The notes below the pieces were generated by a model that searched no databases, was not told the origin of the DNA, and saw only the letters and a program-made list of their open reading frames with translations. A stretch of DNA of 21,724 bases from an uncultured Clostridium sp. GTDB taxonomy: Bacteria; Bacillota; Clostridia; Lachnospirales; Lachnospiraceae. Positions 7,270 through 14,621 of this stretch are shown piece by piece. How positions within the stretch are numbered: the first letter of the stretch is position 1; every line of letters starts with the position of its first letter. The position numbers and the translations under genes were made by a program. The stretch is taken from NCBI GenBank assembly GCA_900544905.1, contig UQXF01000059.1, positions 1 to 21,724 on the forward strand, written 5' to 3'.

Positions 7270-9363
7270 ATGGACGATAAGAAAAAAAAGGTAACAGAAG
7301 AAGAAACAAAGGGCTTAACACCAGGAAAAGAAGACGAAATAATGGATTTTGATGAAGTGCGTGGAGATGACGCTGGAAAAGCCGGAGAAAAAACAGATAA
7401 GAATATGGAAGGAAAAGAGAGTCCGGAGGAAGCGAAAGCGGTATCTGCTACAGGAAAGAAAGAAAAGGAAGAACAGAAGGATTCTGATAAGGAAGCGGAT
7501 AAAAAAGAAGAGAAGAAGGCTTCCGATAAAGAAGTAGATAAAAAAGAAGAGAAGAAGGCTTCGGATAAAGAGACAGAGAAGAAGGAAGAGAACGAGAAGG
7601 CTTCGGATAAAGAGGCAGATAAAAAAGAAGAGAACAAGAAGGCTTCGGATAAAGAGGTAGATAAAAAGGAAGAGAAAAAGGACTCTGATAAAGAAGACGA
7701 TAAAAAGGATAAAGAAAAAGCCGGTGAAAAGGTTACAGCTTCCAAGGAGGAGGACATAAAGAATAATGCAGTATCCCAGAGCAAACGGATTGCAGACGCA
7801 AAAGCCTCCCAGAAAACAATAGAGAATGCGGAAGGAAAGGATACAGCAGCTTCTGATAAGGAGCAGAAAAACAGTTCCCGGAAGCCGAAGAGTAAAAAGG
7901 CATTGTGGATTACCCTTGGAACAGCAGCAGTGCTTCTGGTGATTGCATACATTTCAGGCTTTGTATATTTTTTAGGACATTTTTATCAGGATGCAGCCAT
8001 TAATGGTATTAATATTTCCGGTATGAATAAAGCAGACGCCAAAAGGACGCTTGATAATTTTTATGCAAATTATATGCTTACGATGGAAACGATTGATGGC
8101 AAGCAGGTGGTGATTGATGGGAAGGAGATTTCCATGCAGGTTTCATTGCATGACGAATTTGGCTCCTGCATTCAAAAACAGAAGCCATATATCTGGTTTG
8201 TGAACATGTGGAAGCATCATGATTATGAGATTGGCGCAGATGCCTCATGGGATGAGACAGCTCTGGCTGACCTGTATGATTCGATGGATATACTGAAAAA
8301 GAAGCTGATGACAGCACCGAAGGACGCTTATGTCGGAATAGAGGATGGTAAATTTGCCATTGTAAAAGAGATAATGGGTACGACAATTAAAGTAAGCGAT
8401 TTTAAAAATGCGGTAGAAGAGAGTCTTTCCAGGGTTCAGTCCAATCTGGATTTGGTGGAGGCAGGCTGTTATGAATTGCCGGAGGTTTATGATACGGATG
8501 AAGCTTTAAAGAAAGAGCTGGATGCAAAAAATGTATTTGCAGAAAACGAAATCAAGCTTCAGATGGATGATTTGACCTTGGAGCCGGGAATGGAGCTGTA
8601 TGACGAGGTATTGGAGAAAAGCGGAGATTCCTATAAGGTTTCCAAAAAGCTGGTGGAAAAATATGTAAAGAATCTGGCAGAGGAGTATGATACCCTGGGA
8701 AAGGAGCGTACCTTTACCACTTCCTTTTCTGACAGAAAGGTGGAAGTGCTTGGTACCGCATTTGGCTACGAGTTGAATCAGGAAGAGACAACAGATGCAC
8801 TTTATAAGGCATTAACCTCCGGAAAGGCAGAAACGGTGGAGGCAGTCTTTAATAGTAAGGGTTATACGTTACAGGGAGAAAATGATATTGGAGATACATA
8901 CATTGAGGTTAATCTGTCTGAACAGCATGTAGTTGCTTATAAGGATGGCAAGAAGCTTACAGAGGGAGATTGTGTTTCCGGTAGTGAGGCGGCTGGTCAC
9001 GGAACCTGTATCGGTTTATATGCAATCCAGGGCAAACAGAGCCCTACGGTATTAAGGGGTGAGAAAAAGCCGGTTACAAAAACGGTTACCAAGAAGAAAA
9101 AGGGTAAAAAGGTAAAGGTGACTGAGACGACAATGGAGTATGAATATGAGTCTCCGGTAACTTTCTGGATGCCATTTAATGGAGGAATCGGACTGCATGA
9201 TGCGGCAGGCTGGAGAAGCCAGTATGGCGGAAGTATCTATTACTATAGCGGCTCCCACGGATGTGTGAATTTGCCATATGATTTAGCCGAAACCCTGTAT
9301 AATAATTTTGAGGTAGGCGACCCGGTTATTGTGTATTTCTGGGATAATGAGAACCGTAAATAA
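7270..9363 (+). CDS. Membrane L,D-transpeptidase (YkuD domain) with charged N-terminal repeats
   Basis: This 697-residue protein should form 3-3 cross-links in peptidoglycan, or attach peptides, using a catalytic Cys. In order: a cytoplasmic, highly charged and probably disordered N-terminus (1-210) with six Lys/Asp/Glu repeats at 71-150; one membrane helix (about 212-238); extracellular PG_binding_4 (VanW-associated) region(s) beginning at NGINISGM (245-252) and running to about 540; and a YkuD domain from about 544. The active site is intact: H643 and SHGC (662-665) with Cys665 as nucleophile, then VNLP. A lysine-rich segment (598-626) interrupts the YkuD domain. The ATG at 7270 has AGGAG (7258-7262) 7 nt upstream; upstream in-frame codons overlap the previous gene. 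L,D-transpeptidases use tetrapeptide donors, which DacF encoded two genes earlier would supply. Confidence 0.92.
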   Translation: MDDKKKKVTEEETKGLTPGKEDEIMDFDEVRGDDAGKAGEKTDKNMEGKESPEEAKAVSATGKKEKEEQKDSDKEADKKEEKKASDKEVDKKEEKKASDKETEKKEENEKASDKEADKKEENKKASDKEVDKKEEKKDSDKEDDKKDKEKAGEKVTASKEEDIKNNAVSQSKRIADAKASQKTIENAEGKDTAASDKEQKNSSRKPKSKKALWITLGTAAVLLVIAYISGFVYFLGHFYQDAAINGINISGMNKADAKRTLDNFYANYMLTMETIDGKQVVIDGKEISMQVSLHDEFGSCIQKQKPYIWFVNMWKHHDYEIGADASWDETALADLYDSMDILKKKLMTAPKDAYVGIEDGKFAIVKEIMGTTIKVSDFKNAVEESLSRVQSNLDLVEAGCYELPEVYDTDEALKKELDAKNVFAENEIKLQMDDLTLEPGMELYDEVLEKSGDSYKVSKKLVEKYVKNLAEEYDTLGKERTFTTSFSDRKVEVLGTAFGYELNQEETTDALYKALTSGKAETVEAVFNSKGYTLQGENDIGDTYIEVNLSEQHVVAYKDGKKLTEGDCVSGSEAAGHGTCIGLYAIQGKQSPTVLRGEKKPVTKTVTKKKKGKKVKVTETTMEYEYESPVTFWMPFNGGIGLHDAAGWRSQYGGSIYYYSGSHGCVNLPYDLAETLYNNFEVGDPVIVYFWDNENRK
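7480..7719 (+). repeat. Six tandem in-gene repeats of a 13-14-residue charged unit
   Basis: Units of 39-42 bases encode variants of ASDKEVDKKEEKK at 7480-7518, 7519-7557, 7558-7599, 7600-7641, 7642-7680 and 7681-7719. Units 2 and 5 are identical in protein, and units 1 and 6 begin with DSD. Units 3 and 4 carry one extra residue. The tract stays in frame and is part of the L,D-transpeptidase gene. Such repeats can change copy number by slippage or recombination. Confidence 0.95.
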
Positions 9364-9381
9364 ATTAGACAGAGAACATAC

Positions 9382-9444
9382 AGAAAAATCGTACATTCGT
9401 GCATGCAGGTCCGCCTGCAAATGTATGGATTGTGCGATTTTTCT
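9382..9444 (+). terminator. Long imperfect hairpin, likely rho-independent terminator
   Basis: AGAAAAATCG (from 9382) pairs with CGATTTTTCT (9435-9444). Inside these, GCAGG (9404-9408) pairs with CCTGC (9414-9418), with an imperfectly paired middle. The A-rich and T-rich bases are in the arms, so it could act in both directions. It separates the L,D-transpeptidase gene from pnp. TATAAG (9444-9449) right after it could be a -10 box for pnp, but no good -35 is visible. Confidence 0.65.
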
Positions 9445-9477
9445 ATAAGACAGCTGTGCTGGAATAAGGAGGTACCT

Positions 9478-10299
9478 ATGGGAAAAATTACAGAGCAAAT
9501 TCAAAAATGTCTTGCCTGTGTCAGAAGCAAAACGGATTTTGTGCCAAGGGTTGCGCTGGTTTTGGGTTCCGGTCTGGGAGATTTGGCTGACCGGATAGAG
9601 GCAGTGGATTATCTGGAATATGCAGAGATAGACGGATTTCCGCAATCTACTGTGGCTGGTCATAAGGGGCGTTTTGTGTTTGGATTTATGGATGAAACTC
9701 CGGTTGTCATTATGCAGGGGCGTGTCCATTTTTATGAGGGATATACCATGGAGGATGTGGTACTTCCGGTGCGGCTGATGCATGCCATGGGAGCGGAAAT
9801 ATTATTTCTGACAAATGCGGCAGGCGGACTGGGGGATGGTTTTCAATGCGGAGACCTGATGCTGATAAATGACCATATATCCTGCTTTGTTCCCAACCCG
9901 TTACTGGGGGAAAATGAGGCTTCATTAGGTGTGCGTTTTCCGGACATGAGTCAAATATACGATAAGGAATTAAGAGATATCATTTATTCCTGCAGCAAAG
10001 AATTGGAAATTCCTTTAAAGGAGGGGGTTTATCTTCAGTTAACCGGTCCCAGCTACGAAACCCCTGCAGAGATACAGATGTGCAGGGTATTGGGGGCGTC
10101 CGCTGTGGGGATGAGTACTGCGGTGGAGGCAATTGCAGCAAACCATATGGGGATGCGGGTGTGTGGCATTTCTTTTATTTCCAATCTGGCGGCGGGAATC
10201 AATGCAGAACCGTTGAGTCATGAGGATGTAAAGGCTGCGGCAGACAGGGGGGCGCCAAAATTCCAGGCGCTTGTCAGGCTGGCGGTTTCTAAGATGTAA
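9478..10299 (+). CDS. punA: Purine nucleoside phosphorylase (trimeric, PunA/PupG type)
   Basis: This 273-residue cytosolic enzyme splits inosine, guanosine and their deoxy forms with phosphate. Motifs of the trimeric class are present: GSGLG (30-34) and H84 in HFYEGY for phosphate, TNAAGG (112-117), GPSYETPAE (190-198, with Glu198 matching human Glu201), GMSTAVE (211-217), and Asn236 in SNLAAG, which matches human Asn243. An Asn there favours 6-oxopurines; methylthioadenosine phosphorylases have Asp. The ATG at 9478 has AAGGAGG (9466-9472) 5 nt upstream. A longer frame from 9403 would start inside the terminator hairpin and is rejected. The deaminase gene 62 nt downstream could feed it inosine-type substrates. 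Confidence 0.95.
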   Translation: MGKITEQIQKCLACVRSKTDFVPRVALVLGSGLGDLADRIEAVDYLEYAEIDGFPQSTVAGHKGRFVFGFMDETPVVIMQGRVHFYEGYTMEDVVLPVRLMHAMGAEILFLTNAAGGLGDGFQCGDLMLINDHISCFVPNPLLGENEASLGVRFPDMSQIYDKELRDIIYSCSKELEIPLKEGVYLQLTGPSYETPAEIQMCRVLGASAVGMSTAVEAIAANHMGMRVCGISFISNLAAGINAEPLSHEDVKAAADRGAPKFQALVRLAVSKM

Positions 10300-10361
10300 A
10301 ACAGGCGAAATGAACAGGGATGATTTATGGGTAACCAATGGGGATGATTGGAGGAGATATT

Positions 10362-11654
10362 ATGCGGATACGGTTATATCATGCAAGAATACTGACGATG
10401 CAGGAGCATCAGGACATTTTTGAGGGGGAGGTCTGGATTTGCGACAGCCGGATTGAAAGGATAATAGAAGGAGAAGCAAAACAGATTGACTCTTTATTTG
10501 ATGAACAAATTGACTGTATGGGAAATCTCTTAATGCCGGGCTTTAAAAACTGCCACGCCCATGGTCCCATGACGTTTCTGCGCTCCTTTGCAGATGATTT
10601 GCCCCTGCAGGAATGGCTGGATACCCGGATATTTCCGGCAGAGGCAAAGCTTCAGGAGAAGGACATTTATACACTGATGCAGCTTGCGGTTTTGGAATAT
10701 GTCCGTGGAGGGATTACCACCAGCTTTGAGATGTATTTTTATCCGGAAATGATTGCCCGTGCCTGTATGGATATGGGCTTCCGGGTTGTTTTGTCGGGAA
10801 CTGTATCCGGCAGGGAGGAGCAGACCGGGGACGCTGTCCAGACATTGGTTCATGATTACGAAACCTTTCATCAGTGTCACCCGTTAGTGGATTACCGGTT
10901 AGGCTTCCATTCCGAATACAGCTGCTGCCGGAAATTGTTAGAGGCGGTTGCAGATTTAAGCCGGCAGTATAAGGCTCCGGTATACATGCACAACAGTGAG
11001 ACCGAAAAAGAGGTGGCTGGGTGCATTGAAAGATATGGAAAAACGCCGGTTCAGGTAATGGATGAGCTGGGAATGTTTGAATATGGCGGTGCCGGACATC
11101 ATATGGTGTATACTTCTCCGGAGGACAGAGCTGTTTTAAAGGAAAAGGGAATTTATGTTGTGACAAATCCGTCCTCCAATCTGAAGCTTGCCAGTGGCAT
11201 TGCACCGGTTATGGAGTATTTACAGGATGGAATTCCGGTTGCCATTGGAACAGACGGACCAGCCAGCAACAACAATCTCAATTTTTTTAAGGAAATGTAT
11301 CTGACCAATGCACTACAGAAAGTAAAATACAACAATGCGGCAGCTGTCTCACCGGGAGAAGTACTAAAAATGGCTACGGTAAACGGGGCACATTTATTGG
11401 GGCTTACGGACTGCGATATATTGGCAGAGGGCAAACAGGCAGATATGATTTTAATTGATTTGTTAAAACCTAACATGCAGCCGGTAAACAATCTGGTAAA
11501 TAATCTGGTTTACAGCGGCAGCAATGACAATGTAATAATGACTATGATTGCGGGGCGTATTGTATATGTAGACGGTGTTTACCGGATGAAGGTAAATCCG
11601 ATTGAAATCTATGAACGGGCAAATTATATTATCAGGCGGATAGAATGCATGTGA
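10362..11654 (+). CDS. mtaD: Amidohydrolase, MtaD family (5'-deoxyadenosine / methylthioadenosine / SAH / adenosine deaminase)
   Basis: This 430-residue protein has the amidohydrolase metal site: HAH (H65, H67), H210 with E213, and D298 in GTDGPASNN. The segment MTFLRSFADDLPLQEWL (residues 70-86) and NPSSNLKLASG (269-279) are typical of the MtaD/SsnA-like deaminase group. The family removes the 6-amino group of adenosine-like nucleosides such as methylthioadenosine, S-adenosylhomocysteine, 5'-deoxyadenosine and adenosine. Preference cannot be told from sequence. The ATG at 10362 was chosen over 10338 and 10344 because GGAGGAG (10350-10356) lies 5 nt upstream. Its place after the 6-oxopurine-type phosphorylase gene supports nucleoside deamination followed by phosphorolysis. 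Confidence 0.88.
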   Translation: MRIRLYHARILTMQEHQDIFEGEVWICDSRIERIIEGEAKQIDSLFDEQIDCMGNLLMPGFKNCHAHGPMTFLRSFADDLPLQEWLDTRIFPAEAKLQEKDIYTLMQLAVLEYVRGGITTSFEMYFYPEMIARACMDMGFRVVLSGTVSGREEQTGDAVQTLVHDYETFHQCHPLVDYRLGFHSEYSCCRKLLEAVADLSRQYKAPVYMHNSETEKEVAGCIERYGKTPVQVMDELGMFEYGGAGHHMVYTSPEDRAVLKEKGIYVVTNPSSNLKLASGIAPVMEYLQDGIPVAIGTDGPASNNNLNFFKEMYLTNALQKVKYNNAAAVSPGEVLKMATVNGAHLLGLTDCDILAEGKQADMILIDLLKPNMQPVNNLVNNLVYSGSNDNVIMTMIAGRIVYVDGVYRMKVNPIEIYERANYIIRRIECM

Positions 11655-11669
11655 CAGCTGGAGGCTTCT

Positions 11670-12281
11670 ATGGTACAGAAACGGAATATGTATCTATGGA
11701 TTTTACTGATTCTGCTTGCAGAGGCGGTATGGATTAATGGAATGCATCAGTTAATTTTTAAAAATTCATGTACCAATAGAGAAAACCGGATTACCGAACA
11801 GAACACAGAGCTTTTGATACAAAAGGATTTGCGGTGCTTTCCGGTTCCCCTTGGATACCGGGAACGCCTGTATTTTACAGATTCTTATGGGGCGGCAAGG
11901 GGAAGCGGCGTCCATGAGGGCTGTGACATTATGGACAGGGATAACCTGCCCGGAGAAATTCCCGTTATAAGTGCCACAGATGGCGTGATTACGAATCTGG
12001 GCTGGCTCTATCTTGGAGGATACCGGATTGGAGTTACCTCGGATAATGACATTTATTACTATTATGCGCATCTGGACTCCTACGCTGCCGGTCTTGAAAC
12101 CGGAAAAAAGGTAAAGGCAGGAGAGCTTCTTGGATTTATGGGGAATACCGGGGAAGGAGAGGAAGGAACAAAGGGCAGATTCGATACCCATCTGCATTTT
12201 GGAATATATGTTAGGGATACAACAGGGAATGAAAAAACTGTCAATCCGTATCCGTTTCTGCTGGAAATTGACGAGGAGTAG
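11670..12281 (+). CDS. Membrane-anchored M23 (LytM-type) peptidase
   Basis: This 203-residue protein has one N-terminal hydrophobic helix (residues 7-24) and an extracellular zinc-peptidase domain. The zinc ligands H82 and D86 (HEGCD) and H176 of HLH (174-176) are present, as is H134 in YYAHLD, so it looks catalytically active rather than a degenerate scaffold. M23 enzymes cut peptide cross-links or stems in peptidoglycan. GGAGG (11660-11664) lies 5 nt before the ATG. It follows the deaminase gene by 15 nt and is probably co-transcribed with pnp and mtaD. The domain is short, with no SH3 or LysM wall-binding module. No terminator is visible after it. Confidence 0.88.
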   Translation: MVQKRNMYLWILLILLAEAVWINGMHQLIFKNSCTNRENRITEQNTELLIQKDLRCFPVPLGYRERLYFTDSYGAARGSGVHEGCDIMDRDNLPGEIPVISATDGVITNLGWLYLGGYRIGVTSDNDIYYYYAHLDSYAAGLETGKKVKAGELLGFMGNTGEGEEGTKGRFDTHLHFGIYVRDTTGNEKTVNPYPFLLEIDEE

Positions 12282-12284
12282 TAC

Positions 12285-12313
12285 TTTCATTTTCGGTTTA
12301 ACTATGCTACAAT
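12285..12313 (+). promoter_or_regulatory. Predicted promoter for the alarmone synthetase gene set
   Basis: TTTCAT (12285-12290; 3 of 6) and TACAAT (12308-12313; 5 of 6) are 17 bases apart, and a TG at 12305-12306 gives an extended -10. Transcription would begin near 12320, leaving a leader of about 108 nt. Confidence 0.55.
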
Positions 12314-12358
12314 ACATATAACTGTGTGTAAAATATGTGATGTACGTGAGAAAAGCAG

Positions 12359-12381
12359 AATGTCCCGCAGAGAAGGACATT
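12359..12381 (+). promoter_or_regulatory. Small stem-loop in the alarmone synthetase leader
   Basis: AATGTCC (12359-12365) pairs with GGACATT (12375-12381) around a 9-base loop. No T-run follows, so it is not a terminator for the M23 gene. It lies about 46 nt before the start codon; function unknown. Confidence 0.3.
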
Positions 12382-12427
12382 TGAATGACTACTGTTATAT
12401 TATATAAAAAGGATAGGTGACTACAAT

Positions 12428-13231
12428 ATGGAAATTCAGCTTTGGCGTGAGATTCTTGACCCATACCGCCTGGCGGTGGATGAATTAATCGTAAAATTTA
12501 ACCATATTATTGAAGAATACAGAAATGCAGGTCTTTATTCACCCATTGAACAGGTGACGGGACGGGTAAAGAAAATATCCAGTATTCTTGATAAGATGCA
12601 GAAAAAAAATATTTCAATTGAAGAGATTGACGACCGGATTTCGGATATGGCGGGTATCCGGATTATGTGCCAGTTCGTAGAGGATATTGAAAAGGTCGTG
12701 GAAATCATACATAATCGCACGGATATGGAGGTGATTAAGGAAAAGGATTATATTAATAATATGAAAAAAAGCGGCTACCGGAGCTATCATATGATTATAT
12801 ATTATGATGTATATACCTTAGACGGTACCAAGCGGATTCAGGCAGAAATCCAGATTCGTACCCTTGCCATGAATTTCTGGGCAACCATTGAGCATTCGTT
12901 ACAGTATAAATATAAGGGCAATATGCCGGAGCATATCAAGGAAAAGCTGCTAAAGGCTTCGGATGCCATTATTACGCTGGATGAAGAAATGGGCTCTGTC
13001 CGGGATGAGATTATGGATGCCCAGAATATTTTCCAAATCAAGGCAACCCTGGTTTCGGATATCTTAATCAATATTCAGAATTTGTTTAAGGTGGCAAGCA
13101 AGCGGGAGGTGCTTAAGATTCAGGATGAATTTTATAAGGTATACCAGACAGAGAATTTAGAGCAGCTAGAACGTTTTTCAAAACAGTTAGATATTATTTC
13201 AGAGGGATATAAGGCGCAGAGTCTTATGTAG
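12428..13231 (+). CDS. relQ: Small alarmone synthetase, RelQ/YjbM-like (p)ppGpp synthetase
   Basis: This 267-residue cytosolic protein contains only the RelA/SpoT synthetase domain, with no HD hydrolase, TGS or ACT domain. Visible motifs: GRVKK (45-49), RISDMAGIRI (70-79, with D73 binding metal), the GYRSYH loop (116-121), AEIQIRT (139-145, with catalytic E140) and H156. It should transfer pyrophosphate from ATP to GDP or GTP, making the stress signal (p)ppGpp. RelQ proteins are usually about 210-230 residues; the extra length here is a C-terminal helical segment after about residue 200. AGGTGA (12415-12420) lies 7 nt before the ATG. It is the first gene of a set with three genes for RNA modification or redox and recU, joined by gaps of 1-27 nt. 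Confidence 0.93.
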   Translation: MEIQLWREILDPYRLAVDELIVKFNHIIEEYRNAGLYSPIEQVTGRVKKISSILDKMQKKNISIEEIDDRISDMAGIRIMCQFVEDIEKVVEIIHNRTDMEVIKEKDYINNMKKSGYRSYHMIIYYDVYTLDGTKRIQAEIQIRTLAMNFWATIEHSLQYKYKGNMPEHIKEKLLKASDAIITLDEEMGSVRDEIMDAQNIFQIKATLVSDILINIQNLFKVASKREVLKIQDEFYKVYQTENLEQLERFSKQLDIISEGYKAQSLM

Positions 13232-13240
13232 GATAAAGGA

Positions 13241-14620
13241 ATGGAATTACCAGTTGCATTTGAACAAAAAATGAGAGAAATGCTGGGGCCGGATTATGAG
13301 AATTATCTGGCCTCCTTTGGATGTGATGCATATCAGGGGCTCAGGGTAAATACCGCAAAGATATCGGTGGAGGATTTTCTTAAGCTTTCTCCATACGAAT
13401 TGAGACAGGTGTCCTGGTGTCCTAATGGATTTTATTATGATAAGGCACAAAAGCCGGCGAAGCATCCCTTTTATTTTGCGGGGCTTTACTATATTCAGGA
13501 GCCCTCTGCCATGACTACGGCAAGCCTGCTTCCGGTGGAGGAGGGGGATGTGGTGCTGGACTTATGTGCAGCCCCTGGTGGAAAATCCACGGAGCTGGCA
13601 GCGAAGCTTCATGGCACAGGACTTTTGGTCACAAATGATATCAGCAATTCCCGGGCAAAGGCGCTTTTGAAAAATATCGAGGTATTTGGCGTGGGAAATG
13701 CACTTGTTACCAGTGAACCGCCAAATGAGCTGGCAAAGCGGTTTCCGGGATTTTTTGATAAAATTTTGATTGATGCTCCCTGCTCCGGGGAGGGAATGTT
13801 CCGAAAACAGGGAAATATGACAAAAGCCTGGGAGAAGAACGGCGTAGATTTGTTTGTGGGTCTCCAGCAATCTATTCTGAAAGAGGCGGTAACTATGTTA
13901 AAGCCCGGAGGAACCATGATTTATTCTACCTGCACATTTTCAAAGGAAGAGAATGAGCAGGCGATGGAATACCTGCTGTCTTTGGATGACTCACTGCATT
14001 TACAGGAGCTGCCCTTGTTTGACGGCTTTGATAAGGGACATCCGGAATGGGGCATTACCGGTAATGAGGAGCTTACAAAATGCAGAAGGTTATGGCCGCA
14101 CCGCATTGAAGGTGAGGGACATTTTGTAGCCATGGTCAGAAAAGACAGGGATAATACTGCTTTGCCGGTTACAGAATATATATTTTCAAAGGAACGCTTA
14201 AGCAGGGAAGCGGTTGATTTCATAGAAAGCATTCAGTATCCCTTTGATTTATCCCGTATGGATGTACAAAAGGAGAGGGTATTCTATATACCTGAAAAAA
14301 TGCCCTATGTAAAGGGTCTCAGGATTCTGCGCTGTGGTCTGTATATGGGAGATATGAAAAAGAACCGTTTTGAGCCAAGCCAGTCCCTTGCGATGTTTTT
14401 GAAAGCGTCCCAGTTTCCCAATTCCATTTGTCTGTCGGTGGAGGACGAGCGGGTCATAAAATATCTGAAGGGCGAAACCATAGAACTTGAAGAAAATGAG
14501 ATAAAAACGTATAAAGATGGAATTTGTTTAATCTGTGTAGAGCAATATCCTTTAGGTTTTGGAAAGCTTTCAAAGGGTACTATAAAGAATAAATATCTTC
14601 CAGGCTGGAGGTGGATGTAG
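13241..14620 (+). CDS. RsmF/YebU-like 16S rRNA m5C methyltransferase (NOL1/NOP2/Sun family)
   Basis: This 459-residue S-adenosylmethionine-dependent enzyme should methylate cytosine C5 in rRNA. The SAM motif DLCAAPGGK spans residues 107-115. Motif IV DAPCSGEGMF (178-187, Cys181) and motif VI STCTF (229-233, catalytic Cys231) carry the two cysteines of the RCMT mechanism. Residues from about 300 onward form the C-terminal RsmF ferredoxin/PUA-like RNA-binding region. The start ATG has AGGA (13230-13233) 7 nt upstream, overlapping the stop of the previous gene. The exact cytosine cannot be inferred, so no gene symbol is given. Confidence 0.92.
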   Translation: MELPVAFEQKMREMLGPDYENYLASFGCDAYQGLRVNTAKISVEDFLKLSPYELRQVSWCPNGFYYDKAQKPAKHPFYFAGLYYIQEPSAMTTASLLPVEEGDVVLDLCAAPGGKSTELAAKLHGTGLLVTNDISNSRAKALLKNIEVFGVGNALVTSEPPNELAKRFPGFFDKILIDAPCSGEGMFRKQGNMTKAWEKNGVDLFVGLQQSILKEAVTMLKPGGTMIYSTCTFSKEENEQAMEYLLSLDDSLHLQELPLFDGFDKGHPEWGITGNEELTKCRRLWPHRIEGEGHFVAMVRKDRDNTALPVTEYIFSKERLSREAVDFIESIQYPFDLSRMDVQKERVFYIPEKMPYVKGLRILRCGLYMGDMKKNRFEPSQSLAMFLKASQFPNSICLSVEDERVIKYLKGETIELEENEIKTYKDGICLICVEQYPLGFGKLSKGTIKNKYLPGWRWM

Positions 14621-14621
14621 T

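Noticed and set aside
7480..7719. Possible CRISPR-like direct repeats
   Set aside because: The units are contiguous, in frame and without unique spacers, so they are coding repeats.
7167..7952. 261-codon open frame on the - strand, rich in Ser, Phe and Leu
   Set aside because: It is the mirror of the Lys/Glu repeat codons of the L,D-transpeptidase gene. The repetitive SLSEAF pattern follows from the repeats, and it has no ribosome site or family features.
9403..9477. Longer pnp start at ATG 9403
   Set aside because: It begins inside the terminator hairpin. ATG 9478 has AAGGAGG at the right distance and a normal N-terminus.
12282..12427. Terminator for the M23 gene
   Set aside because: The only clear stem (12359-12381) has no T-run after it and lies downstream of the predicted promoter of the next gene.
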